From VRUE01 sp963717375 (lineage in GTDB: Bacteria; Actinomycetota; Thermoleophilia; Solirubrobacterales; 70-9), in assembly GCA_963717375.1 (NCBI GenBank), contig OY970329.1:1860001-1924000 (forward strand): 64,000 nt of DNA. Reading direction: 5' to 3'. Numbering within the stretch: the stretch's first letter is position 1; the number at the start of each line of letters is the position of its first letter. Below, one piece after another: positions 7,186 to 15,925 of the stretch. Position numbers and translations under genes: made by a program. The notes beneath the pieces are model-generated. The model made no database searches, was not told the origin of the DNA, and saw only the letters and a program-made list of their open reading frames with translations.

Positions 7186-8457
7186 ATGCTCGACCTGAAG
7201 CTGATCCGCTCCGACCCTGAGCGGGTCAAGACGGCGCTGGCCCGCCGCGGCGCGGCCGAGCAGGTCGACGAGCTGCTCAGCCTCGACGCCCGCCGCCGCG
7301 AGCTGCTGCCGCGGATCGAGGGGGCGCAGGCCGAGCGCAAGACGCTCTCCAAGCAGATTGGCGAGGCGAAGCAGCGCGGCGAGAGCGGCGAGGAGCAGAT
7401 GCGCGCGGTCGGCGCGCTGAAGGAGACGATCGAGTCCGGCAAGGCCGAGCTGGAGCAGGTCGAAGCCGACCTGCGGGGAATCGTCACCGCCCTTCCCAAC
7501 CTGCCCGATCCTGACGCTCCGGACGGGATGACCGAGGAGGACGCCGTCGTCCTGCGCGAGGAGGGCGAGCCGCCGAGCTTCGACTTCGAGCCGCGCGACC
7601 ACCTCGAGATCGGCACCGAACTGGGCCTGATCGACATGGAGGCGGGGGCGCGGGTCTCGGGCTCCCGCTTCGCCTACATCAAGGGCGACCTGGTCCTGCT
7701 CGAGCTGGCCCTTGTCCGCTTCGCGCTCGACCTGGTCCGCGGCGAGGGTCACGAACCCGTCGTCCCGCCGGTCCTGGTCCGCGAAGAGGCGCTCGTCGGC
7801 ACCGGCTTCCTGCCCGGCGACCGCGACCAGATCTACGAGGTGCCGAAGGACGATCTCTTCCTCGTCGGCACCTCGGAGGTCCCGCTCGCCGCCCTGCACG
7901 CCGACGAGATCCTCGAAGCCGACCGCTTGCCGCTGCGCTACGCCGGCTTCTCGACCTGCTTTCGCCGCGAGGCCGGTGCCGCCGGCCGCGACACCCGCGG
8001 GATCTTCCGCGTCCACCAGTTCGACAAGGTCGAGATGTTCTCGTTCGTCGAGCCGTCCGAGTCGGCCGCAGAGCACGAACGGCTGCTGGCGATCGAGGAG
8101 CGGATCCTGGCCGAGCTGGAGATTCCCTACCGCGTCGTCAACGTCGCCGCGGGCGACCTCGGCGCCCCAGCGGCGAAGAAGTACGACTGCGAGGCCTGGA
8201 TCCCGAGCCAGGGTCGCTACCGTGAGTTGACCTCTTGCTCGAATACGACCGACTATCAGGCGCGGCGCCTAGGCTGCCGATACCGGCCGGGTGAAGACGA
8301 GGCACCACAAATCGTGCACACGCTCAACGGCACCGCGGTCGCGGTTGGACGCACGATGATCGCCCTGATCGAGAATCGCCAGGAGCGGGATGGCGGATTC
8401 ACGCTACCCACTATTTTGCATTCGTATGGTTCGCCTGAAAAGATCGGCCCACTATGA
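7186..8457 (+). CDS. serS: Serine-tRNA ligase
   Basis: Class II aminoacyl-tRNA synthetase charging tRNA-Ser. The 423 residues begin MLDLKLIRSDPERVKTAL, followed by the long antiparallel coiled-coil arm (about residues 28-100) that grips the long variable arm of tRNA-Ser. Motif 2 is in FSTCFRREAGAAGRDTRGIFRVHQFDKVEMF and motif 3 in LNGTAVAVGRTMIALIENRQ. Length and order match the bacterial family. The stop overlaps the next gene's ATG (ATGA), an unusual pairing of a housekeeping synthetase with a response regulator. Confidence 0.97.
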   Translation: MLDLKLIRSDPERVKTALARRGAAEQVDELLSLDARRRELLPRIEGAQAERKTLSKQIGEAKQRGESGEEQMRAVGALKETIESGKAELEQVEADLRGIVTALPNLPDPDAPDGMTEEDAVVLREEGEPPSFDFEPRDHLEIGTELGLIDMEAGARVSGSRFAYIKGDLVLLELALVRFALDLVRGEGHEPVVPPVLVREEALVGTGFLPGDRDQIYEVPKDDLFLVGTSEVPLAALHADEILEADRLPLRYAGFSTCFRREAGAAGRDTRGIFRVHQFDKVEMFSFVEPSESAAEHERLLAIEERILAELEIPYRVVNVAAGDLGAPAAKKYDCEAWIPSQGRYRELTSCSNTTDYQARRLGCRYRPGEDEAPQIVHTLNGTAVAVGRTMIALIENRQERDGGFTLPTILHSYGSPEKIGPL

Positions 8458-9107
8458 GTAGCGGCGTGCGCGATGCGAAGCGGGTTGTCCTCTGCGATGA
8501 CCACGAGATTGTCCGAGAGGCGATCAAGGCCCGGATGGCAAATTCGAGCATCGTCGAAATCGTCGGCGAGGCCGGAAACGGCCGCGATGTGGTCGACGTC
8601 GTCAAGGAGCTCGAGCCCGACGTCCTGATCATCGACGTCGAGCTGCCCAAGCGCGACGGGATCGAGGCGACCAAGGAGGTGCTCAAGGTCCGGCCACGGA
8701 CCAAAGTCATCATCTTCACCGCCCACGCCCAGCCGGACCTGCTCGCCCTGGCGCTGCGGGCGGGCGCCTCCGGCTATGTGCTCAAGTCGGCACCGGCCGA
8801 GGACATCGCCCGCGCGGTCAAAGCGGTCACCGGCGGCGGCACCTTCCTCGGCGGCGATTTCGCCGGCGGCAAGCCTTCAGAGGTTGAGAAGCTGCTCGAG
8901 CTCTCTCCGCGCGAGCGCCAGATCCTCGAGCTGCTGGCCGAGGGCCTGCGGGTGAAAGAGATCGCCGAGCGGCTCCAGCTCAGCCCGGCGACCGTGCACA
9001 CCCACGTGCGCAACGCGATCGCCAAGCTCGAGGTGGACACGAGGACCGAGGCCGTGGCCCTCGCGGTGAAGTTCAGCTACCTCGGTGCCGGCGGCAAGGC
9101 CACCTAG
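8454..9107 (+). CDS. NarL/FixJ-family response regulator
   Basis: The receiver domain (about 10-125) has the acidic pair D15-D16, phospho-acceptor D61 in LIIDVELPKRDG, a T/S position in FTAHAQ and the lysine in GYVLKSA. A LuxR-type helix-turn-helix follows (about 150-205): LSPRERQILELLAEGLRVKEIAERLQLSPATVHTHVRNAIAKL. It is therefore a DNA-binding two-component output protein. The ATG overlaps the serS stop. No histidine kinase lies beside it, so the partner is elsewhere or the regulator is an orphan. The stop overlaps the convergent msrB stop by 4 bp. Confidence 0.92.
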   Translation: MSSGVRDAKRVVLCDDHEIVREAIKARMANSSIVEIVGEAGNGRDVVDVVKELEPDVLIIDVELPKRDGIEATKEVLKVRPRTKVIIFTAHAQPDLLALALRAGASGYVLKSAPAEDIARAVKAVTGGGTFLGGDFAGGKPSEVEKLLELSPRERQILELLAEGLRVKEIAERLQLSPATVHTHVRNAIAKLEVDTRTEAVALAVKFSYLGAGGKAT

Positions 9108-9523
9108 CTCGTCGCGTCCGCGGCTGGCTTCAGCTCCAGCGCGCAGCCGTTGATGCAGTAACGCTGGCCGCCCTCGCCCGGGCCGTCGTCGAAGACGTGG
9201 CCGAGGTGGGCGTCGCAGTGCTTGCAGACGACCTCGGTGCGGCGCATGAACATGCTGTTGTCGGGACGCAGCTCGACGTGCTCGAGGTTGGCCGGCTCGG
9301 TGAAGCTGGGCCAGCCGGTGCCGGAGTCGAACTTGGTGTCCGAGGAGAACAGCTCGGTGCCGCAGCAGACGCAGGTGTACATGCCCTCGGTCTTCTCGTC
9401 GACGTACGGGCCCGTAAAGGCTCGCTCGGTGCCGGCCTTGCGGGTTACGTGGTACTGCTCCGGGGTCAGCTGCTCACGCCACTCCTGCTCCGACTTCTGG
9501 ACCTTCTTGGTGGTCTCGGTCAT
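9104..9523 (-). CDS. msrB: Peptide-methionine (R)-S-oxide reductase
   Basis: MsrB repairs the R epimer of methionine sulfoxide in proteins. The 139-residue product contains the zinc-binding pairs CVCC and CKHC, the substrate motif GTGWPSF, and the catalytic cysteine in RYCINGCAL near the C-terminus. The N-terminal block EWREQLTPEQYHVTRKAGTERAFTG is typical. It is cytoplasmic, with no signal sequence. It is convergent with the response regulator; its promoter side faces the long inverted-repeat element at 9571-9697. Confidence 0.96.
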   Translation of the reverse strand: MTETTKKVQKSEQEWREQLTPEQYHVTRKAGTERAFTGPYVDEKTEGMYTCVCCGTELFSSDTKFDSGTGWPSFTEPANLEHVELRPDNSMFMRRTEVVCKHCDAHLGHVFDDGPGEGGQRYCINGCALELKPAADATS

Positions 9524-9570
9524 TTCGCTCCTTTCGTCACATCTGAGGTTACGCCTCGGTTCTTACGTGG

Positions 9571-9697
9571 AGGTGACGGGGAGCACCTCGACACTCTCCA
9601 AATCCCGCCGGAGGCGGGATTAATAGAGAGCCGCTTCGCGGCTTAGAACCACCCTGCGGTGCTGGGGGAGGGAGTGTCGAGGCGCTCCCCGTCACCT
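9571..9697. repeat. 127-bp imperfect palindrome enclosing three hairpins
   Basis: The outer arms 9571-9597 and 9671-9697 are reverse complements over 27 bases with one true mismatch and one G-T pair. Inside lie three more hairpins: AATCCCGCC/GGCGGGATT (9601-9621), AGCCGC/GCGGCT around 9629-9643, and CACC/GGTG at 9650-9661. Together they could form a four-way junction resembling a cloverleaf. The element occupies the divergent gap between msrB and the thioesterase gene. It may be a structured RNA, a miniature mobile element or a transcription block; nothing in it encodes a protein. Confidence 0.8.
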
Positions 9698-9717
9698 CTG
9701 CATAGGATCGATTCGCT

Positions 9718-10506
9718 ATGGCTGACGCGTTCTATGAGCAGGGTAGCGGCGAAGGCCGATATGTCGCTACTGAGCTTACGAGGGGTCCCTGGGATCCCGG
9801 GTCGCAGCATGCTGGGCCGCCATCGGCTCTGCTTGGGCGAGAGATCGAGCGGGTCGACGAGGCCGGGGAGTTCCAGGTCGGGCGCGTGGTTTTCGAGATC
9901 CTCAGGCCGGTTCCGATCGGAGAGGTTCGGGTCGAGACGCGGGTTATCCGGCCCGGGAAGAAGGTGCAGCTCGTTGAGGCGTCGCTGTCGAACGACGCCG
10001 GGGAGCTGATGCGGGCTACTGCTTGGCTGTTGCGGCCCTCGGAGCTTGAGTTGCCCGATGGGGCGGTGGCTGAGGATGCGCCGCCGGCCGGGCCGGAGGA
10101 AGGGTGGACGCCTGAGTTCTTTCCTACCGGGCAGGACGCCGGGTACCACACCGCTATGGAGTGGAAAGCCGTTGCCGGTGCCTTTCTGGAGGCTGGGCCG
10201 GCGACCGTTTGGATGCGGATGCGGCAGCCGTTGGTCGATGGGGAGGAGCCGACCCCGTTGCAGCGAGCGCTGGTTGCGGCCGATGTTGGCAACGGGATCA
10301 GCGCCGTGCTCGATTGGCGCGAGTACGTCTTCATCAACGTCGACCTCACCGTCCACTTCGAGTGCATGCCCGAGGGCGAGTGGGTTTGCGTCGACGCGGT
10401 GACGCGGCCCCAGGCCAGCGGGATCGGCACGGCTGAGTCGGTGCTCTCCGACCAGCGGGGCCGTATCGGCCGCGCCGCCCAGTCGCTCCTGATCGCTCAG
10501 CGCTAG
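9718..10506 (+). CDS. Thioesterase family protein (double hotdog, TesB-like)
   Basis: The 262-residue protein looks like an acyl-CoA thioesterase of the double-hotdog type. The N-terminal half carries TRGPWDPGSQHAGPPSALLGREIER with the buried-helix pattern after the HAGPP motif. The first sheet ends RVVFEILRPVPIGEVRVETRVIRPGKKVQLVEASL. The C-terminal half repeats the fold (PLQRALVAADVGNGISAVLDWREYVFINVDLTVHF...EGEWVCVDAVTRP...GIGTAESVL). The substrate acyl chain cannot be read from the sequence. The 5' half uses more G/T-ending codons than neighbouring genes. It converges on the MFS gene with a 4-bp overlap. Confidence 0.82.
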   Translation: MADAFYEQGSGEGRYVATELTRGPWDPGSQHAGPPSALLGREIERVDEAGEFQVGRVVFEILRPVPIGEVRVETRVIRPGKKVQLVEASLSNDAGELMRATAWLLRPSELELPDGAVAEDAPPAGPEEGWTPEFFPTGQDAGYHTAMEWKAVAGAFLEAGPATVWMRMRQPLVDGEEPTPLQRALVAADVGNGISAVLDWREYVFINVDLTVHFECMPEGEWVCVDAVTRPQASGIGTAESVLSDQRGRIGRAAQSLLIAQR

Positions 10507-11693
10507 TTGGTCACCAGCAGGGCCTGGCTGCGCGGCGCGATTACGAAGGCGATCGTGGTGGCCGAGACGAGGGCGATCATCGCCGCCAGGAGGAAGGCGC
10601 CCTCGTAGCTGCTCAGCGCGGCGGCGGCGCCCGCGAGGGGGGCGCCGAAGCCGACGCCGGCGTCGAAGAACGCGGTGAAGGTGCCCAGCGCGGCGCCGCG
10701 GCGGGTGTCGGAGACGCGGTTGACGACGATCAGCGAGAGGGAGGGGTAGAGCAGCGAGAAGGCGGCGCCCATCGCCAGGGCCCCGGCGATCGCGACCGGA
10801 AGCGTGTGGGCGATCGCGATCGTGGCCAGGCCGATCGCCTCGACCGTTGCGGCCGCGAGCGCCACACGGACCGGACCGACCCGGTCGGGCAGGTCGCCGC
10901 CGATCAGGCGGGTGAGGACGACCATCGTCGCGAAGGCGCCGAAGACGGCGGCACCGTGGCCGACCCCGCGCGATTCGAGGTGCAGGACGACGAAGGCGGC
11001 CATCGTCCCGTAGCCGATCGACCCCAGGGCGAGGGCGGCGCCGGGCCGGACCGCCTCGCGCTCGATCAGCGCGTGGTGCTCCTCTTCGGGATGGGGGACC
11101 GCGTGGAAAGGGTCGGGCAGGCGGGTCGCGATCAACGCCCCGAGCAGCGGCACCAGGCCGGCGAAGAGCCAGACCGCGGTGTAGCCGGAGGCGTGCAGGA
11201 TCAACTCGCCGATCAGCGGTCCGATGCTCAGCCCGGCCCAGACCGAGAGCCCGTAGAGGCCGATTACGCGGCCACGCCGCTCGATTGGTGCCAGGTCGAC
11301 GACCCAGGCCGAGCTGGCGGTGAACACCGTTCCCTCGCCGGCGCCGAGCACCAGCCGCGCCGCGACCAGGCCTGGCACCCCGAGTGGCAGCAGGTACATG
11401 AAGCCGCCGATCGCGACCAGGATCGAGCCGATCAGGACTGTCGGCTTGCGCCCGCGTTGGTCCGCAAAACGGCCGGCGAAGGGGCGCAGCAGCAGCCCGG
11501 TGATCGCGTAGGAGCCGATCACGATGCCGACCGCGACGTTGCCCGCGTCGAGCGGGCCGTGGACGAAGCGCGGCAGCACCGGCAGCACCGCGCCGACCGC
11601 GACCAAGCCGCAGAAGGTGACCGCGAAGACGCCCGCAAAGGCAGCACCCGGCCGCGGCACCAGTGGCCGCGGGGCGTCGGCCATGGCGTTCAC
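10503..11693 (-). CDS. MFS transporter
   Basis: The 396-residue protein has about twelve hydrophobic segments with the major-facilitator signature between TM2 and TM3 (PFAGRFADQRGRKPTVLIG), the loop motif D-R-G-R/K. A second-half counterpart is visible at GGDLPDRVGPVRVAL. Short loops and no extra domains suggest a DHA1-type drug or metabolite exporter; the substrate is unknown. The GTG at 11693 overlaps the stop of the HAD gene (GTGA), so the two are likely co-translated; an ATG three codons in is an alternative start. Confidence 0.88.
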   Translation of the reverse strand: MNAMADAPRPLVPRPGAAFAGVFAVTFCGLVAVGAVLPVLPRFVHGPLDAGNVAVGIVIGSYAITGLLLRPFAGRFADQRGRKPTVLIGSILVAIGGFMYLLPLGVPGLVAARLVLGAGEGTVFTASSAWVVDLAPIERRGRVIGLYGLSVWAGLSIGPLIGELILHASGYTAVWLFAGLVPLLGALIATRLPDPFHAVPHPEEEHHALIEREAVRPGAALALGSIGYGTMAAFVVLHLESRGVGHGAAVFGAFATMVVLTRLIGGDLPDRVGPVRVALAAATVEAIGLATIAIAHTLPVAIAGALAMGAAFSLLYPSLSLIVVNRVSDTRRGAALGTFTAFFDAGVGFGAPLAGAAAALSSYEGAFLLAAMIALVSATTIAFVIAPRSQALLVTN

Positions 11694-12475
11694 GACAGAA
11701 GTCCGGCGAGGTCCTCGATGACATGGTCTGGCCGCGGATCGGCCACCTCGGCCTCGGCGCGCGTGCTGGCGCCGCTCAGCACCAGCACCGTCTCCAGGCC
11801 CGCTCGCTGGCCGCCGGCGATGTCGGAGGCGAGCCGGTCGCCGACCATCGCGACCCGGTCCGCGCCGGCGATCAGGGCGCAGGCGCGCTCGAAGAGGTGA
11901 CGCTCGGGCTTGCCGCCGATCTCGGCCGTCGCCCCAGAGGCGGTTTCGACCGCCGCGAGGATCGAGCCGGTACCGGGCCAGGCGCCACCGGGCATCGGCA
12001 GGGTCGGGTCGTGGCTGGTCCCGAAGAGGCCGGCGTCGCCCTGCAGCGCCAGGGTCGCGGTCAACAGCTCCTCGTAATCGAAACCCCGGTGGCCGCTGAC
12101 GAGGACCGCATCGGCCTGCCGCGCCGCCTCTCCCTCAAGCAGCTCCAAGCCGGCATCGGCGACGGTCTCCTTGAAGCCGGGGGCACCGATCACGAAGGCC
12201 GTGTGGCCGGTGCCCACTGCATCGGCGGCGAGCTCAGCTGTGACCACGCCCGCGGTAACGACTCGGCTGTCGGGCACCGGCACACCCATATCTCGCAGCC
12301 GCTCCACATAGGTGGACGGTGGCCGGGCCGGGTTGTTGGTGACGAAGACAATCTCCTTGCCACCGTCGATCAGCTGCCTTAGAGCCTCAGCTGCCCTCGG
12401 CACCGGCTCACGCCCGATCCAGACAACCCCGTCGAGGTCGACCAGAAACCCGTCGAATTGATCAGCTAGCGCCAT
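11690..12475 (-). CDS. HAD-IIA family hydrolase (NagD-like phosphatase)
   Basis: This 261-residue phosphatase has the HAD nucleophile motif FLVDLDGVVWIG (D13, D15), motif II in VFVTNNPARPP, and the C-terminal motif KPERHLFERAC...MVGDRLASDIAGGQRAGLETVLVLSG. The IIA cap between motifs II and III and the overall length place it with NagD and phosphoglycolate/nitrophenyl phosphatases. It probably dephosphorylates a small sugar or nucleotide phosphate in the cytoplasm. It is followed in the same transcript by an MFS exporter; the pairing does not identify the substrate. Confidence 0.9.
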   Translation of the reverse strand: MALADQFDGFLVDLDGVVWIGREPVPRAAEALRQLIDGGKEIVFVTNNPARPPSTYVERLRDMGVPVPDSRVVTAGVVTAELAADAVGTGHTAFVIGAPGFKETVADAGLELLEGEAARQADAVLVSGHRGFDYEELLTATLALQGDAGLFGTSHDPTLPMPGGAWPGTGSILAAVETASGATAEIGGKPERHLFERACALIAGADRVAMVGDRLASDIAGGQRAGLETVLVLSGASTRAEAEVADPRPDHVIEDLAGLLS

Positions 12476-12492
12476 CCGACCCCAGGCTATTA

Positions 12493-12605
12493 GGGCCTAT
12501 TCCGGTAGGGGTGGAACGTCTTGTACTTTTTCGCCAATTCCCAGCGGCGCCAGCAGCCGCGTCTCCACCGAAAAAGTTAAGTGGAACCCCTACCGGAATA
12601 GGCCC
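12493..12605. repeat. 113-bp nested inverted repeat in a divergent promoter region
   Basis: A 20-bp perfect outer stem pairs 12493-12512 (GGGCCTATTCCGGTAGGGGT) with 12586-12605. Inside is a second 9-bp stem (ACTTTTTCG at 12525-12533 with 12569-12577), and inside that a GCGGC/GCCGC hairpin (12544-12560). GTGGAAC is directly repeated beside both outer arms (12511 and 12581). It fills the gap between the HAD gene start and the ABC ATPase start, which are transcribed away from each other. Architecture resembles the element at 9571-9697 although the sequence differs. Confidence 0.78.
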
Positions 12606-12635
12606 CGACCAATCGGGTAGGTACCGTGCGGCCCC

Positions 12636-13370
12636 ATGAATGACTCAAACGGGCAGGTCGTAATCGCGAACGATGTCTCCCGCCGCTACGGCGAGGGGGA
12701 CGCCGCCGTCGACGCTCTGGTCGACGTCAGCACCGGCTTCGAGCGCAGCCGCTTCACCGCGATCATGGGTCCCTCGGGGTCGGGGAAGTCGACGCTGATG
12801 CACATTCTCGCCGGCCTCGATAAGCCGACCGCGGGCACGGTCGTCCTCGACGGCGATGAGATCACCAGCCTCGACGACGGCGAGCTGACCAAGCTGCGCC
12901 GCGACAAGCTCGGTTTCATCTTCCAGTTCTTCAACCTGCTGCCGGTGCTGACCGCCGAGGAGAACCTGGTGCTGCCGCTCTCGATCGCCGGGCGCAAGCC
13001 CGACAGCGCCTGGGTCGACCAGCTGGTCCGCACGGTCGGCCTCGAGGACCGCCGCACCCACCGGCCCTCCGAGCTCTCGGGCGGGCAGCAGCAGCGTGTC
13101 GCCGTCGCCCGCGCGCTGGTCTCCAAACCGGCCGTCGTCTTCGCCGACGAGCCGACCGGCAACCTCGACTCGAAAGCGAGCGCCGATGTGCTGCGTCTGC
13201 TGCGCCAGTCCGTCGACGAGTTCGATCAGACGGTGATCATGGTCACCCACGACCCGGCCGCGGCAGCCCACGCCGATCGCCTGATCACGCTGCGCGACGG
13301 AAGGATCGTCCACGACGACTCCCCGGGCTCGGCCGACGACGTGATCGAGCTGATGAAGCGGGTCGACTAA
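12636..13370 (+). CDS. ABC transporter ATP-binding protein (LolD/MacB type)
   Basis: The 244-residue ATPase has Walker A GPSGSGKS at 45-52, Q-loop FQFFNLLPVLTAEENL, signature LSGGQQQRVAVARAL, Walker B VVFADEPTGNLD and a switch histidine in MVTHD. The LDKPTAGTVVLDG and ADEPTGNLDSKAS blocks are typical of ATPases that drive FtsX-like (MacB/LolCDE) permeases rather than importers. The permease follows six bases downstream. Such complexes act as mechanotransmission pumps that extract or export lipids, peptides or drugs. The substrate is unknown. Confidence 0.93.
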   Translation: MNDSNGQVVIANDVSRRYGEGDAAVDALVDVSTGFERSRFTAIMGPSGSGKSTLMHILAGLDKPTAGTVVLDGDEITSLDDGELTKLRRDKLGFIFQFFNLLPVLTAEENLVLPLSIAGRKPDSAWVDQLVRTVGLEDRRTHRPSELSGGQQQRVAVARALVSKPAVVFADEPTGNLDSKASADVLRLLRQSVDEFDQTVIMVTHDPAAAAHADRLITLRDGRIVHDDSPGSADDVIELMKRVD

Positions 13371-13375
13371 GCCGG

Positions 13376-15925
13376 TTGACCGGCCTCGCCCTCAAGAGCC
13401 TCTGGGCGCGCAAGGCGCGCGCCATGGCAACGACCTTCGCGGTCGTCATCGGAGTCGCCTTCGTCGCCGGCTCCTACGTCCTCACGGACACGATCTTCGC
13501 CGCCTTCGACGAAATCTTCAGCGAGTCGCTGAAAGGGACCAGCGTCGTGATCACGGCCGAGAACCCGGTCAAACAGGAAAACGGCGAAACGCCGACGGTC
13601 CCGGCTTCGCTGCTGCCCCGGGTCCAGGGCACCGCCGGGGTCAGGCTTGCGGCGGGCGCGATCTTCACGCCAGGCGGCTTCTTCGACGCTGAAGGCGACA
13701 AGATCGGGAGCAAGTTTTCGCCGAAGTTCATCTCCTCGACTCTTCCCGACGGGCTGGAGTCGCTGACCTACATCGAGGGGCATCCGCCGCGGGGACCGAC
13801 CGAAGCCTCGCTCAGCGAAGCGGCGGCCGATGACGCCGATCTGGGACTTGGCGACACGCTCAAGATCGTCGGCCAGGGCAGGGCCCGTGACTTCAAGCTG
13901 GTCGGCTTTACGCGGCTGGGCGGCGCCTCGTTCGGCGGTTCGAGTATCGCCCAGGTGACGCTGCCGGAGGCGCAACGCCTCTCGCACAAGGTCGGGCGCC
14001 TCGACCAGATCTCGGTGGCGGCTGACGACGGGGTCGCGGCGACGACGCTGAAGCGGCGGATCGCGCGCGAGATGCCGGCCGGCGTGCGGGTCGAGACCGC
14101 CAAGGAAAACGCCGACCGCGGCTCCGAAGAAATCCGCGAAAACCTCAGCTTCCTGCAGATCTTCCTGCTCGTCTTCGCCTTCATCGCGATCCTCGTCGGC
14201 TGCTTCCTGATCTTCAACACCTTCTCGATCACGGTCGCCCAGCGGGTCTCTGAGTTCGGCATGTTGCGCACGCTCGGTGCTTCGCGCCGGCAGATCCTCA
14301 GCGCCGTCGTGGTCGAGGCCCTGGTGATCGGAGCGGTCGGAGCGATCGTCGGCATCGCCGGCGGTTTCCTGATCGCCAAGCTGCTCAACGCTCTGCTCAA
14401 GGCCGTCGGCATCGACCTGCCGACCACGGGCCTGGTGATGGAGTCGCGCACGATCATCGTCTCGCTGCTGATCGGGATCGTCGTCACCACGCTTTCCTCG
14501 CTGGTGCCCGCGCTGCGCTCGACCCGGGTGCCGCCGATCGCCGCCTTGCACGCTTTCAGCCCGCCGCCGAGCCGGCGCCGGCGCCTGGTCGGCCTGGCGA
14601 TCTCGCTCCTGCTCGGTGCCGCCGGCCTGGTCATGGTCCTGATCGGCCTCTTCGGCAACGCTTCGGCCGGTGCGGCGGCTGGGCTGATCGGCGGTGGCGC
14701 CGTCGTCATCGTCTTCGCCGTCTCGCTCTTCAGCCCTCGCCTGGTTCCGCCGCTGGCGACGATCGCCGGCTGGCCGTTGCGACGCCTGCGCAGGCTGATC
14801 GGCCGGCTGGCAAGCGAGAACGCTCAGCGCAATCCCGGCCGCACGGCGGTAACCGCGGCGTCGTTGATGATCGGCCTCACAGTGGTCACCTTCGTCACCG
14901 TCTTCGCCGCCGGGCTGAAGAGCTCGGTTGCCCAGGTGGTCGACGAAAACTTCGCCGGCGGGCTGGTGATCCAGAACAGTGACGGCTTCTCACCGATTCC
15001 AAACGGGGCCGCGCTCGCGGCCCGCAAGGTGCCGGGCGTGGGCACGGTGGCCTCGATCCGCTCCGAGCAGGCGAAGCTGCTGCCTTCGGGGGCGGGGGCG
15101 AGGGTCTCCGCTCCGAGCCGCGACGTCGAAAGAACCGTCGACGTCGAATGGAAGAAAGGGGGGCCGGCGACCTTGCGTCGGCTGCGCGACGGGCAGGCGA
15201 TCCTCGCCGATTCCTTTGCCTCCGAACACGGCCTCGAAGTCGGCGACCGCTTCCGCTTGCTCAGCCAGACCCGCCGCCGGCCCAGCTTCAAGATCGTCGG
15301 CGAGTTCGATTCCAAGCTCGGCGTCTTCGGCAACGTCTTGATCACACAGAAGGCAATGGCCCGCGAGTTCGGCCAGACCCAGGACACGATCGATTTCGTC
15401 GAATCGGCGCCCGGAGCCGATGCCGCCAAGACTCAAGCGCTGCTTACGGCACTGGTCGAAAGGGCCTTCCCCGTCGCCGAAGTGCTGAACCAGCAGGAAC
15501 TGAAGGAAAGCCGCGAAGAACAGGTCGACCAACTGGTCAACCTCGTCTACGCGCTGCTCTTCCTGGCGATCCTGATCTCGCTCTTCGGCATCGCCAACAC
15601 GCTGGCGCTCTCGATCCACGAACGGACTCGGGAGCTCGGCATGCTGCGGGCGATCGGCATGTCGCGCCGCCAGGTGCGGACGATGGTCCGCTACGAGGCC
15701 GTGATCACGGCATTGATCGGGGCGATCCTCGGCATGGTCCTGGGCTTGGTCTTCGCTGCGCTGATCGCTCAACCACTGAAGGACGAAGGCTTCACGCTCT
15801 CCTATCCCGTCGGCTCGCTGGTCGCGCTCTTGGTGCTCGCCGCGATCCTCGGCGTGCTCGCCGCGATCCCGCCGGCCCGCCGCGCCTCGCGCCTCGACGT
15901 GCTCGAGTCGCTCCAGTACGAGTAG
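13376..15925 (+). CDS. ABC transporter permease with two FtsX domains
   Basis: The 849-residue permease begins at TTG with a first TM segment near 15-40 and an extracytoplasmic domain of about 210 residues. An FtsX core follows (three TMs: FLQIFLLVFAFIAILVGCFLIF..., VVVEALVIGAVGAIVGIAG..., SLLIGIVVTTLSSLVPALRS). Two mid-protein TMs, a second periplasmic-type domain and a second FtsX core near the C-terminus complete it (VYALLFLAILISLFGIANTLAL...HERTRELGMLRAIGMSRRQVRTMVR). The repeated RELGMLRxxGxSRRQ coupling motif appears twice. This is the duplicated layout of actinobacterial FtsX permeases working with the preceding ATPase. The stop abuts the convergent csoR-like gene. Confidence 0.92.
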   Translation: MTGLALKSLWARKARAMATTFAVVIGVAFVAGSYVLTDTIFAAFDEIFSESLKGTSVVITAENPVKQENGETPTVPASLLPRVQGTAGVRLAAGAIFTPGGFFDAEGDKIGSKFSPKFISSTLPDGLESLTYIEGHPPRGPTEASLSEAAADDADLGLGDTLKIVGQGRARDFKLVGFTRLGGASFGGSSIAQVTLPEAQRLSHKVGRLDQISVAADDGVAATTLKRRIAREMPAGVRVETAKENADRGSEEIRENLSFLQIFLLVFAFIAILVGCFLIFNTFSITVAQRVSEFGMLRTLGASRRQILSAVVVEALVIGAVGAIVGIAGGFLIAKLLNALLKAVGIDLPTTGLVMESRTIIVSLLIGIVVTTLSSLVPALRSTRVPPIAALHAFSPPPSRRRRLVGLAISLLLGAAGLVMVLIGLFGNASAGAAAGLIGGGAVVIVFAVSLFSPRLVPPLATIAGWPLRRLRRLIGRLASENAQRNPGRTAVTAASLMIGLTVVTFVTVFAAGLKSSVAQVVDENFAGGLVIQNSDGFSPIPNGAALAARKVPGVGTVASIRSEQAKLLPSGAGARVSAPSRDVERTVDVEWKKGGPATLRRLRDGQAILADSFASEHGLEVGDRFRLLSQTRRRPSFKIVGEFDSKLGVFGNVLITQKAMAREFGQTQDTIDFVESAPGADAAKTQALLTALVERAFPVAEVLNQQELKESREEQVDQLVNLVYALLFLAILISLFGIANTLALSIHERTRELGMLRAIGMSRRQVRTMVRYEAVITALIGAILGMVLGLVFAALIAQPLKDEGFTLSYPVGSLVALLVLAAILGVLAAIPPARRASRLDVLESLQYE

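Noticed and set aside
9643..11724. 693-codon minus-strand ORF
   Set aside because: It is a frame shadow over the MFS and thioesterase genes, with Arg/Pro/Ala-rich sequence and no domain; GC-rich DNA gives long false ORFs.
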